From Allodiplogaster sudhausi (lineage: Eukaryota > Nematoda > Chromadorea > Rhabditida > Diplogasteridae), in assembly GCA_945643635.1 (NCBI GenBank), contig CALZFC010000006.1:10834001-10898000 (forward strand): 64,000 nucleotides of DNA. The letters are read 5' to 3'. Shown piece by piece: positions 24,323 through 35,199 of this stretch (position 1 is its first letter; each line of letters begins with the position of its first letter). The notes under the pieces were generated by a model. It was given only the letters and a program-made list of their open reading frames with translations. It had not been told where the DNA came from and ran no database searches. The position numbers and the translations under genes were made by a program.

Positions 24323-26384
24323 CTAGACGAGACCGGCCTTCCGCCAGACAGGCAGCGGATCGGCTCGGCGTCCAGTCCGCATGTCGATCGTCACCAGAAC
24401 GGGCGCGCCGTGTTCCAAGTTTACCTTAATTAGGGAATTCATGGCAAAAAAGTACTTGCACAGAATTCAGCTGAAATTGCAAAGTTCCTGACTTATGCCA
24501 GTCTGACTGTGGCCCCTTGTCGTGTGGTCGCTATATCAGACTCATTTCCCCCCATCTTTGTTTTCCCCCTGTCGTCTCCGTCTTTCTCACGCTGTCACAA
24601 GCACTCTTAATCCTCTCGCTCTCACTCGGTCTCCACTGTTCTCTTACCAGCTGGCCATCCATGCCTCTTGGAGGACTGCCCACTCCGACAATGTTGAATC
24701 CGATGCTGAGCAAAGTGCGCGACATGCTGCGATTGATGCAGTGGGACGTGATGATGTTGATATCGCGCTTCTAAGGAAAGAAACACAAATATAGGAACTC
24801 TTCCTTATTTCTTAAATCGTTTTACGAAACATGACTGGAAGCAAGGTTCTTTCGGTGGAAAAGATATGACTGTTGGAAGAGAGGGAAAGAAGAGAAGCGA
24901 GGACAAGGCACAATTGAATCTCCTTACGAGGAACACGTTGAAGTCTGTGTTGTACATCGCCATCGCCTCCATCAGATGAAGACCGCGGAAGGGTTTCGCA
25001 ACGTAGCCATACTTCTATAAAAATCTAATTATAAATGCCAAAGCAAAGATAGTTAGGGAACTCAACAATCTGCCAAACAAAAGCAGCCTTTAATTTGCAA
25101 TTACTCGCTTTGTTGAGAAATGTCTTCTCATTCGGATAGAGAGCGAAGGCAATGTTGCGAGTCTCCTCGATCATCTTTGCTGAAAGGGACGGGCTTGTAA
25201 TCGACGCCTTGAGCTTCTCTTGACAATGTGCACAAGAAGATATCCTCGGCACCCTCGAATTGTCGTACCAACGTGGACACAGCCCTTGGAGAGGACGGGG
25301 GGAGGTAACTTGACCGGATCGTTCTTCGGTCATTCGGATCAGTTCGCTGAAGGCAAATGCAGCAGGGCGGCCAGTCTTCTGAATTAAACAAAAGCTTCGA
25401 TTATGTTTTACATACATATGCATTTATTACACTGCTAAATTAGACTAGCTGTTCTTTCAGGAAGTTTACTGAACTAGAAAAAATTAGAGGACGAATGATT
25501 GGCTGAGAATGATGGATTTCCGAAAAAGTAAATGAATGGAATGGAATGGCCTTCTCGATGGCGACGTGTGCGAGAGGAAACTCTTTCACGGCGCACGAGC
25601 GTTCGAAGAAATATTGCACCGAAGTCAACACTTCTTCGCCAATGACACCCAGACCCTGCAGTTTTTCATATCACCTCGTATTTCTGCCAATATGTACGGC
25701 TAAATATCTTATATTTATACTATATGTAGATTACTACATTAGCTAAATTCTTCTTTCCGATTTCAGACAGAGTTATCATCATATGTAATCAGCAAATTAT
25801 GGAAAACCTAGAAAGCAATTTAAACATTATGTATTTTTTTTTTGTTAATAATTCAACCTACTGTTAAGAAATGCTATTATTACGTCCTGGTTACAAATGA
25901 ATTCTGTAAAAAGGAAGGTGGATTCCAACCCGAAAGTGGGGAAGCTCGCCGCTGAACGGGATGAGGAGCTCGTTCATGGCTTCGTCCTTCGCATCCGTCA
26001 CCTCAACGACGAAGACTTCAAGAAGCGCAATGGCTTTCCTAGCGATTCTACCTGTCGGATGTCGAAAAACTTCGTGAGATAAGTGTTCTTCGAAGGATTG
26101 CCAGGATTTGTGCCGGGTGGAGGAACGAAATTGATCTTTAAAAAGGAATCTCCAAGTTGGGATTTTAAGCAACTTAAAATTTTTACCACATCTTTTCCAC
26201 CGGTCGAGATTTTTCGATGTGCGTTATACAGAGGATTCTTGGATGTCGGAGAGAGATGAGTGGGGAAGGGAGAGACGGCATTGAAAGGGAGACGAGAGAC
26301 GCTGGTTGAATAGGAGAGAGCAGTGAAAGAGACGGCTCGATTGGGCAAGCGACGCCAGAGCGGAAGGATCAACGGACCAGCCAT
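24323..26384 (-). CDS. unrecognised protein with mitochondrial-type presequence
   Basis: Nine exons with matching phases: 26187-26384, 26052-26135, 25930-26001, 25470-25655, 25315-25378, 25079-25179, 24928-25014, 24648-24770 and 24323-24424, giving 1017 nt (338 aa). The ATG at 26384 opens a basic, Ser-rich, acid-free N-terminus (MAGPLILPLWRRLPNRAVS) typical of mitochondrial import signals. Later segments are well-formed: GVIGEEVLTSVQYFFERSC, KYGYVAKPFRGLHLMEAMAM, SRTLLSIGFNIVGVGSPPRG and a C-terminus LVTIDMRTGRRADPLPVWRK. No family was recognised and no catalytic motif can be claimed. The ends of the 25470-25655 exon and the intron at 25180-25314 are the least certain; another reading would retain coding sequence from 25180 to 25290. 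Acceptors CGTTGAG and TTTAAAG are weak but frame-required. Confidence 0.68.
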
Positions 26385-26573
26385 GGAAGCGACTAAGGCG
26401 TCAAATGATCATAAAAAGTAAAGAGAGTTACAATTGCGTGAGGTTTTCGAGAGAAAAAAAAGTACAATCTTCTCTTCCAAATATGCACGTAATGGAATAA
26501 TGTTCTCATGCTTATTCGCAATGGAAAATTTCACCATGGACATGAAAGCATCTGCATACACATTGTTTTTATC
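26385..26573. promoter_or_regulatory. short upstream region of the mitochondrial-type gene
   Basis: Only 189 bp separate the ATG at 26384 from the TTAA-flanked element at 26574, so the proximal promoter probably lies here or extends into the element. No core motif was identified. Confidence 0.3.
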
Positions 26574-27065
26574 TTAAAGAAGGGCGATCACCGAAAATTT
26601 ACTAACATGCGTTCAAACATGCAAAAATCTCGAATGGAAGTCCATAGAATCAAACTGAGATGTACGGTACACTTGTGGCCAAATGCATGTTTTTTTTCCA
26701 AAGCGGTATGTTAATTCTAATTGACTATTTTGATGTTATTTTGTTCTTGCTAAAAGTTTTTACAAAAAAACCAACACAAAAACTTTATTAAGCTCACTGA
26801 AATGTCAAAGTCGCGATGTCTTTGTAAATTTTATCTTCCCGCGATGATAAATTTGCCCTAGTTACTGTATACACCACATTTTTGCACTGAGACACCAATA
26901 TGAATTTGATTCAAAAGTTGCACTTTCAAGTGCATATACTTGAATGTGAAACTTTTTTGTGGTCTTTCATGTGCATATCCTTTATCTATATGCTGAAAAC
27001 TATTCGAAAATACGTAAAATGTCTCATATCTCGTGAACGACTTTTCGGTGATCGCCCTCCTTTAA
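26574..27065. mobile_element. TTAA-flanked MITE with 20-bp terminal inverted repeats
   Basis: The sequence is bounded by TTAA at 26574-26577 and 27062-27065. Directly inside are inverted ends, AGAAGGGCGATCACCGAAAA on the left and the complement of AGGAGGGCGATCACCGAAAA on the right, 19 of 20 identical. The 492-bp interior is AT-rich with no transposase-like frame. TTAA target duplication is typical of piggyBac-type transposition, but the ends are not classical piggyBac ends, so the assignment is tentative. It sits immediately 5' of the mitochondrial-type gene. Confidence 0.8.
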
Positions 27066-27668
27066 TAATTGGTTTAGTATAAAATACGATTCTATATGAT
27101 ATCATACATATTTTATGGCTGGTAAAGCTAACAGATTGTTCTATTTGATATTTCAAACTCTCATGCCAGCCGCAATCCAACTTTCATCGCCAAAGCGAAC
27201 TATTGTCAATTTGGCTGCCTCATCTTTGGATTATTCCGAGAGACCATCAGGCGTCTCCGTCAGCTCGGCATTCTTGACTTCCAGCACACTCTCTTTCCTT
27301 GTGCTTTTTGTACACACTCTGATTTGCCAACAAACTAAGTTTTTGCTGGAATAAGATATTAACGGATGTTTGAAAAACATTTTATTTTCTCTTTAATTCT
27401 ACAAAAAAGTATCTGAATGAGAGAAAAGGAGAAGCCAGCAAATTCACAAGACAACTGTCATTCGTTGTCATCTACATACTATATCAAAAATAGCTGTTCG
27501 CATTAGTATGTGTAATACATACATATGTACATATGTAAGTACATGGTACACAGGGAGCGATGGAGCCTTTTCTTCAACGTCTTTTCTTTTGGTCACACAC
27601 CCTTTCTTTTTATTTTGTTCTTTATCCTTTATCACTTTTGCTCTTCTTTCCAGTTTCCTCTCACTCTC

Positions 27669-27715
<47 letters not shown>

Positions 27716-28672
27716 GGCTTACTTATAAAGCGAAACCCGTATGGGAAGCATTAGTTACCTACCACTTTTAATTTTCGCTTCGTTTTCACCATGACACCGT
27801 TTCCGAGGATTTGAAGGAATCAAAGCTCATTTACTTCTCCCATCCTTGTCGCGTACAAAGTGGCAACAGCTATGATACGAACAAAGGTAATGGCTTACAT
27901 TTCTAAATATGTCTGTGAAGTTGGAAAGATTTTATGTGCGTCATCACGTTGAAAGGTGAGATTATCCCTTTAAACAATCTTTCTCTTGTTTCTCTATTTT
28001 ACAACGTCAGCCACAGAATTGGCTGAAAGCTGTTTTTGTTAGACATTATGGAAAGAGGTCGTCTGACTAGAAAGAAAATCCCCCTTTTCTTCTTCGCCTG
28101 AAATGAGTCATCTTCTGGATTAAAGAGAGAGAAACACATGATTCTAGTATTCTTTGCCTTCAATGAATGTTAGGGTTACAACGAACAGGTGGCGTCTTAA
28201 GCGACATCAGAGTATGAAAGGCCCCCGAGAAAGCAGACTCCCGCGTCTCAAAGTAAATTTCAAGGATATATTATTTTATATTGTAAGCGATCTGCTCTTG
28301 CATTCCTGCCGTTGCTGCTAGCGACAAACGCATCACATTTCAACAAAACTAGAAAGTGCCATCGGCATATTTTCCCCTCGTCTTTCTTTCTCTTCTATTA
28401 CTCTTTATCTCTGCCTCTCTCTCTCCTTCTCTATCTACCTCTCGCTCTCAATGTCTCTCCACTTTTCGTCCTACTTCCACTCTAACTGCTCTGCTGCCCA
28501 TGATCCAATGCTATATTTGATGCAACTGCGGGCGCTGCCCGTGCATGGCAGAGCTCCCAAAGAACCGACCGGCTTATTTCCATTCTCCCTTTTCATCCTT
28601 GCTAATGTCCAGCCTTAACTTCTTTCACTTTTCGCCATGTGTTTGCTGCATTTATATTTCACTTTGGTGACA
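27066..28672. other. intergenic DNA with CT tract and diverged duplication
   Basis: A segment at about 27310-27480 is similar to 23290-23480. A (CT)n run at about 27661-27716 follows an AT-rich stretch with CATACATATGTACATATG. No convincing exon was found. Confidence 0.55.
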
Positions 28673-28674
28673 TA

Positions 28675-29439
28675 CAGTACCGTCCAACATTGTTGGGTCC
28701 GAAATTAATCCGATTAATTAAATTAATTTAAATAATTCAAACTGGAATTGCGAAGTGCTGAGGACATGCCGTGCGATTTCGTCTGAGGGTTTTATGTCTT
28801 TTTACATTGCGCATAACCCTGGAAAAACGGTTTTCCAAAATATGCCGTAATGACAAAGATCTGTCAATTTGACAAAGCTACGCTGTTTAGCCTAATTTTT
28901 TGCTAGTTGTTTGGCTGAGAAACGAGCTGGCTGAATCCAGCAGCCAAACTACAAACAACAAATTAGAGTGAAATTTTCTAAGCACTTCTTATTTTGTTTG
29001 AGTTTCTTCCTTTGTTTTGCTTGAGTTTCTTATCATATTTGGGTATAAATGATAAGAAAAATGGAAAATAAGATTTTCTGTTGCGAGCAAAAAAAAAAGA
29101 CATTAGGATTCCCAATCAAACGCTCTCGCAATATACCACAAGCAGCTACAAGATAGTGGAACGTACCTTTCCTATCACATTGTCCGCAGCGTCACCAAAG
29201 AAGCGTGGAGGATGACGATTCAAGGGGCTTGTCTGGTTAATTTTTGCAAAGCGTAGACCGCAACACTTTTCATTGCAAAGAGTTGATAATCTCTGCGATC
29301 GACCTCTCTCTCTTCGCTGTCTCTCTCATTCTCTCTCTCTCTTTCTCTGTCTCGTTCACAAATACTCTCTCTCTCCCCCTCTCTCTCTCTCAATCTCTCT
29401 CACTCTTTCAATCTATCCCCTCCTTGCTTTCTCTGTCGT

Positions 29440-29483
<44 letters not shown>

Positions 29484-30159
29484 GCACACTCTCTCTCTCT
29501 CTCGTTCAATATATCTCTCTCAGCCTCTTTTTATCTCTCTCCTTCTCCCCCTCTATCTCTCCCTCTTATTTCGATCTCTTTTCATTCTAGGTGATAACTG
29601 CATTTCTGGTTGATTTTTGGTCAGGTCCGGTCAGGATAGAAAAGGTACATTCCTTCGCTCCCAAGCTACGTGTGGTGTATTGCGAGTGCGTTTGATTGGG
29701 AATCCTAATGTCTGGGGTTCGATGCTTTGCAAGATCATTTTTTTTGCTCGCAACAGAAAATCTTATTTTCCATTTTTCTTATCATTTATACCCAAATATG
29801 ATAAGAAACTCAAGCAAAACAAAGGAAGAAACTCAAACAAAATAAGAAGTGCTTAGAAAATTTCACTCTAATTTGTTGTTTGTAGTTTGGCTGCTGGATT
29901 CAGCCAGCTCGTTTCTCAGCCAAACACCTAGCAAAAAATTAGGCTAAACAGCGTAGCTTTGTCAAATTGACAGATCTTTGTCATTACTGCATATTTTGGA
30001 AAACGGTTTTTCCAGGGTTATGCGCAATGAAAAAAGACATAAAACCCTCCGACGAAATCGCACGGCATGTCCTCAGCACTTCGCAATTCCAGTTTGAATT
30101 ATTTAAATTAATTTAATTAATCGGATTAATTTCGGACCCAACAATGTTGGACGGTACTG
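28675..30159. mobile_element. TA-flanked element with ~0.5-kb inverted repeats
   Basis: The ends CAGTACCGTCCAACATTGTT and its inverse are flanked by TA on both sides (28673-28674 and 30160-30161), as expected of Tc1/mariner-type insertion. The arms (about 28675-29178 and 29636-30159) are near-identical inverted copies that include AATTAATCCGATTAATTAAA and TTTGGCTGAGAAACGAGCTG. The 460-bp centre is largely a (CT)n tract and has no transposase frame. It looks like a non-autonomous foldback derivative that acquired or expanded a microsatellite in its centre. Confidence 0.88.
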
Positions 30160-30730
30160 TATAACGAAAATGAATTTTTTTATCTCATAGTATTAAAGAC
30201 AGTTTTTAGCGCATTTATTAATTGTTTAAGTATAGACGGGATTGGATATATGTACGTATGTACATATTGGGAAAAAATCAATTATATGAATGCTGAAGAA
30301 AGGAATGAGAGAGGTGAAAAGGGACTGGAACTGATGAAAGAAGTCGGGCAATTGTCTTATCATTTTCCCTGTCAGAGATCCGTTTTCATGCTATAGGTAC
30401 AAGCCAGCAGATGAAACTGAACCGTTATAGGACATTTCTGAGATAGAGAAAGAACAGAATTCACCAATCAACATACCACTTCGGTGTTAAGAGGCGAGAT
30501 ACAGGAGAATTCAACGTCTGCAAAACTTGAGTAACTTTACTGTTCTTTCCGAACCTAATGTTCATCACTTTCATGATTTCTTCCCTTCCACTCTCGGCAT
30601 ATTCTCGCTTTCTCTCTTCCATTTCAAATGTTCCCCGCAATCCAAGCCACCGCTAAACCGGTAGTTCGAGCGACAATGGCCCTGGTATGAAGTGAAAAAA
30701 AGACGGAAATGAAGGAGGGGGAAAAGAGTC

Positions 30731-30815
30731 GTGAAAGAGAGAGGCAGAGAGAGAGTGGTGAAAGAGAGAGGCAGAGAGAGAGTGGTGAAAGAGAGAGGCA
30801 GAGAGAAAGAGTGGT
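30731..30815. repeat. 27-bp purine tandem repeat, 3 copies
   Basis: Three consecutive copies of a GAAAGAGAGAGGCAGAGAGA-containing unit, the last slightly altered. Confidence 0.75.
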
Positions 30816-31585
30816 GACGAAAGAGGCTGAGAGAGAGGGGTGAAAGAGAGGAATAGGGAGAGGGAAGCAGAGTTAGAGGATAATGGAAGAGAGTGGTCTG
30901 CCGTTACGCTTCTTTATCGTTCTCTACTTGTCATAGTGAACTCCTGAGAGTGAAGGAGCCCTCAATGGTACTTTCTTTCATTGAAAGAAACCAAGACAGA
31001 TGAGCAGCGTGGCGCGTGTCTGATTGTGAGGAGGGGAGAAACGCACGAGATAATAGATAAAATGGGAAGAAAGCAGACTAAAGTTAAACGAAAAATAGCA
31101 TGGAGCAGTCGTTTGAAAATGACAAAAATATAAAGTAAAAGTTAGATGGTTTATAATTTTATTTTCAACTGGGCAAGTTCTCATTCCACCTGTTTTCTCG
31201 GGCATTTTTTAAAATATTTAAAGTAAATAACTAAATGAATTCTTGCAACCATTACTTCTTGTCAACACCGCAAATTCATCTTCCATGACGGTAATGCGAG
31301 AATAGCTTTTATTATCACGAGGCATCTTCTCGTGTATAAACACACAAAAGAGGAGCTCTTTCTGTGTTTGTATGCATACGCAAAGATGTGAATTCCTATT
31401 CCTTTGTGACCCTGATTGTCCTGTCCCTTCCACTTGCTCTCCTCCGTCATCGTTGTTCCAGTTCTTTGTCACTTTTCCCTTTTATCTTGGCAGCCAGGTG
31501 ATATCTGGTCGGATTCTCTTTACTTCTCCCCTCGTTAGTTTTCGTTTGTTCTCTCACTCTTTTCTTACGCCCTTTTCTCTCTCTT

Positions 31586-31632
<47 letters not shown>

Positions 31633-32162
31633 TTCTCTCTCTCTCTTTCTCTCTATTTCTCTCCTGATCTCTTCATTCAACAGGCCGTTCTGCAATCCAG
31701 ATGCTGCTCTTTATCCTCCTCATCTGGTAGAAGTGTCATCCATCGATACAACACATTCATCCATTGCCATTCTATTCCGAGCTAACGTATAAATACCGGA
31801 ATTTCCTCAAACGCCTTCTGCTCACGGAACTGCAGGCATTCCTTATAAATCATCGCAGCATTCCATTTTAGACTCTCTGTGGAAGTTCGTTCGGTTAGTG
31901 TTGATCTACAACTATTAGCTAGGTTCCATCATGCGTTCTGCACCAGGTGTTCCGTGGTGACAGAATGGAAATGGGTGACATAATAAAACAACTCTCGCTC
32001 GACCCCATTGAGTCACCGTTCCTCACAGCTGGATACTCTTTCTCTCATTCTCTCTTCTATCTCTCTCTCTCTTCCTTACCATTGTCTGTTTCGGTTACCC
32101 TTGGGGCATGCATATTCATGCTACTGCTTCACCCACCCCTCAAGCGCACCCTTTCTTTGCTC

Positions 32163-32395
32163 CCCGTTTGCGCAGGCCACGAAAAGGTAACGAGCGCAAG
32201 AAAGGCGACCACTCGGCAGCTGTCGAGCAACTTGCAAAGGATGGCCCGCTCTGTCCACCCTCCCAATCCAGCTATAGCCAGCTACTATTCGACCTGCGAA
32301 GTCCGGTTGAAATCCGGGCCGACTCTCGTGAGAGTGAAAGCAGGCAGATCTCGTTAGAGAGCTCTCTCACGACATTCGCTGCGGCCTGTTCGTGA
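32163..32395 (+). CDS. unrecognised protein-like open frame
   Basis: A frame outside the CT repeats reads RPRKGNERKKGDHSAAVEQ, then a Ser-rich segment with QLLFDLRSPVEIRADSRES, and ends at TGA. Its residue mix is more protein-like than its neighbours, but no start, donor or partner exon was identified and the opposite strand is also open. It could be a terminal exon or chance. Confidence 0.2.
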
Positions 32396-32950
32396 GAAAT
32401 TTTTCCTAATTTTCGAGTGTTAAACATAATGCGAACAATTGCGCCATTCGAAAAGAACACCAGCTTTGCAGCTGGGCGACCTTGACAATCATAATCTACT
32501 AAGTGATTTCACTCAACCTTGCGGTTTCTTCCCTCTTACCTTTCTGTTGTTTTCTCGCATAATTTGCATGTACACACTAATCTGAATGGATTTCCCTGCT
32601 CCTCTCTGCCGCCCATTCACATCTTCCCACTTCATCTTGTTCGTCCTCCTTCTTTTTTTCTGTCTCTCTTTATCTCTCCCTCTTTCACTTTTGCTCTCTC
32701 CTCCCCCGTGATTTCTTCTTCCCTTATCCCTCCTCTTCCTTTCCTATTATGTTTGCTCCTACTATGTATCTACACATCGGTGGTGGCCGGTTTTGAACTG
32801 TCGGACCAACGAAAAACAGAATTTCGCCAGATTCCCACGCTTCGTTTCTCTGCAATCTCTGACTATCCCTCTCTCTCTCTTTTCAGAGATCGTAACCGTC
32901 CCCAGTGACTGGTACACGTCAGCGACCACTTGTGACCCCAGCATCGTGAG

Positions 32951-34102
32951 ATGCTGACAACAATTCTTCTCCTTTTGGCCGCTTGCGCCATTGGCAAGTC
33001 TTTTTTTCTCTTATCAGCAAATAATGCAGAAAGTTGGTGGCATTGTGTAAAGGGTGAAAAGGTGAAATAAGTTAGAATTGAAGGATTTACACAGTCCAAT
33101 GAATGCCCAAGCGCACCTGGAATCACGTGGATTCCTTACGGAGGCACCAACAAATGCTTCCAGGTACTCAACTTCCATTATGTGTGCTAATTATACTTGT
33201 ACATTTATTGATTTTTTTTAATTTCATTATTACAGCACATTGCCTAATAATGATAATGGAAATAAATAATAAAAACTTTAGTTCCTGGACCGCCGACTGA
33301 CGGAGAAAGAAGCGAAGCGCGAGTGTGAAGAGCAGGGCGCTCAACTGGTCTCCATCTGCAGTTTCTTCGAGAATCAATTTGTCAGAGGTCTCTTTCCACG
33401 AACGGTCTCTTATTCTTTTTCACAGGTCTTACAATCAATTTTTAAATCTAGGATGTCTATTGCATAACCATCCTTCGTGCTTATGTTCTAGAATTATTAT
33501 AAAGCCAATTATGTTCTGTTTTTTTTTGTTCAGGAATTACTCGAGGGCGTGACACTTGGATAAGCACGAAGACTTCATGCCCGTACACCAACTTCCTAGA
33601 TGGTAAATGAAAGAACTAAAGAGCAGAATAAAAAATTGGTAAAGGATTTAAAGAACTGGTCTTGATAAATGTGTTTATTATTTGCAGGCTCGACGCCGAC
33701 TGCTCTGAAGGCGTGTCGAGTGATCACGGAAGATTGGAACGGAGGATGGAGAGTGGCGTCGTGCGATGAAGAGAAGCATTTCGCCGTCTGCGAGCAGCCA
33801 ATCATCAAGCGGTTACCTTCATTTTTTATATAACTACATATATTTTTTTAATTTACCTAGCGCACAATAAATCCAGCAAATTTCCAGTCTATTAAAACAA
33901 CATAATTTCCAGTCCGCCCTTCCCCTCATCTTCCGGCGAGATCCTCACTCGCTTCGAGATGCCCAATCCTGAGGCTGCTTCCGTCTTCCCGACACAGACG
34001 CCCAACTTTGGCTCCGGAGCCTTCCCCATCGAACCGATCGTTGGCGCCGGCGCCTTCCCCCGTGGCCCGCCCGCGCCGCCTCCGCCGGTTAGGATCTTTT
34101 AA
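32951..34102 (+). CDS. secreted C-type lectin-like domain protein
   Basis: Six exons: 32951-32997, 33076-33163, 33282-33387, 33534-33602, 33688-33811 and 33913-34102; 624 nt, 207 aa, all phases consistent. An N-terminal signal peptide (MLTTILLLLAACAIG) is followed by one C-type lectin fold: ECPSAPGITWIPYGGTNKCF, the helix region EKEAKRECEEQGAQLVSI, TWISTKTSC, and the C-terminal WNGGWRVASCDEEKHFAVCE. The classical calcium/sugar residues (EPN or QPD, and WND) are absent, so carbohydrate binding is not implied. A Pro/Phe/Gly-rich tail of about 60 residues follows. Nematodes have large families of such secreted proteins, often gut- or immunity-related; the role here is unknown. The first intron (donor GTCTTT, acceptor TTAG) is the least certain junction. 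Confidence 0.87.
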
Positions 34103-35199
34103 CGGAGTACAAGAATAACGGAAATGCCATTTAGGAGTTTTTCCTATTCTCCTCTCTTGGACCGGCGCTCGCTGCCAGTTTTATTCCCGAACCTCTGCCG
34201 CAGGTGCTTTGCCTTTTTGGTTCAAAAATAAAAATAAAAAAGCGAATGCTTTTGAAAATTGCATCTATAATCGCTACAATTTTCTCTTATTCTGTAAAAT
34301 GAACCTTGAATTTGACACCTCGTTTATCTGGTTGCAGGTTCCACATGCTTCTGGATTCGCTCACAAAGAGAAACCTACGTTCTCGTTCTTTCAGTTCTCT
34401 TGAACGGACCTGGTCACCTCTTCTGATCCCTCCTTAGTTGTTTCAGCAGATCTCCAATAACATGCATACATATATTCTGTATATAGGCGTTCATGATTGT
34501 CGTGTTGTTGTCCTCAGACAAACGAGGAACTTTCACTTCTGAGACTTACACTTATTGGCACTTGCTTTTCTCTAACTTCTTAGAAGTAGTATAAAATGTA
34601 CCTACAAAATGTTATATCTTATTTTATGGAATATTCATTTTCATTACATCGTTTGTGTATGTTTATTATAGCTTTAAAAAAACATTATGCTAAAGCAGTG
34701 TTCTACACTCATTCTACACACATATGTATGTAGATAATATTGTAAGGAAAACCATAATAAAATAATGTACATATGTATCGAAATGGTTATCTAAGAAGAT
34801 AGTTTGCAGAAGAAAATAAAACTGAAATCATGAAAGAACGATCAACCGCGGAGAACAAGTGGAGTACATTAGCACACAATGATTATCCGTATACAAGTTG
34901 GGTTTTTGTTTGCTATGGCGTGTAATAGAGATCATTCAGAAAATAACAGAGTATTATGGAAGATAATTTCAAATGCCTATTGTAAGCTGCTTTCCGTACC
35001 ATCAGTTAATAGCCGAGAAATAACAATTCTACATATTTTATTACAATAAATATGAATATATTTTTAAGATTCGTTATAGCAGCCGAAGCAGAAAAGTAAA
35101 AATAAGGCAAGTTTGTGTAAAAGGGAGCCATTCATTCGAATGGCACATTCATGTGCACGATGGTGGCTCCGATGGTCGTAGAAGCAGAGCCCGACGATT
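34103..35199. other. AT-rich region between convergent genes
   Basis: It separates the lectin stop from the degenerin stop on the opposite strand. Several CATATGTATG/TACATATG motifs and AATAAA sites occur. No exon was found. Confidence 0.6.

Larger units (their letters stand above)
30162..32950. other. intergenic region upstream of the lectin gene
   Basis: It contains a 27-bp purine tandem repeat (30731-30815, three copies), a CT tract at 31577-31660 and AT-rich DNA. A TATAAATA lies near 31788, but it is more than 1 kb before the lectin ATG, so its relevance is unclear. The possible exon at 32163-32395 is listed separately. Confidence 0.5.

Noticed and set aside
25180..25314. Alternative coding frame (DIFLCTLSREAQGVDYKPVP)
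   Set aside because: No donor/acceptor combination joins it to both flanking exons in frame, so the interval was treated as an intron; this is not certain.
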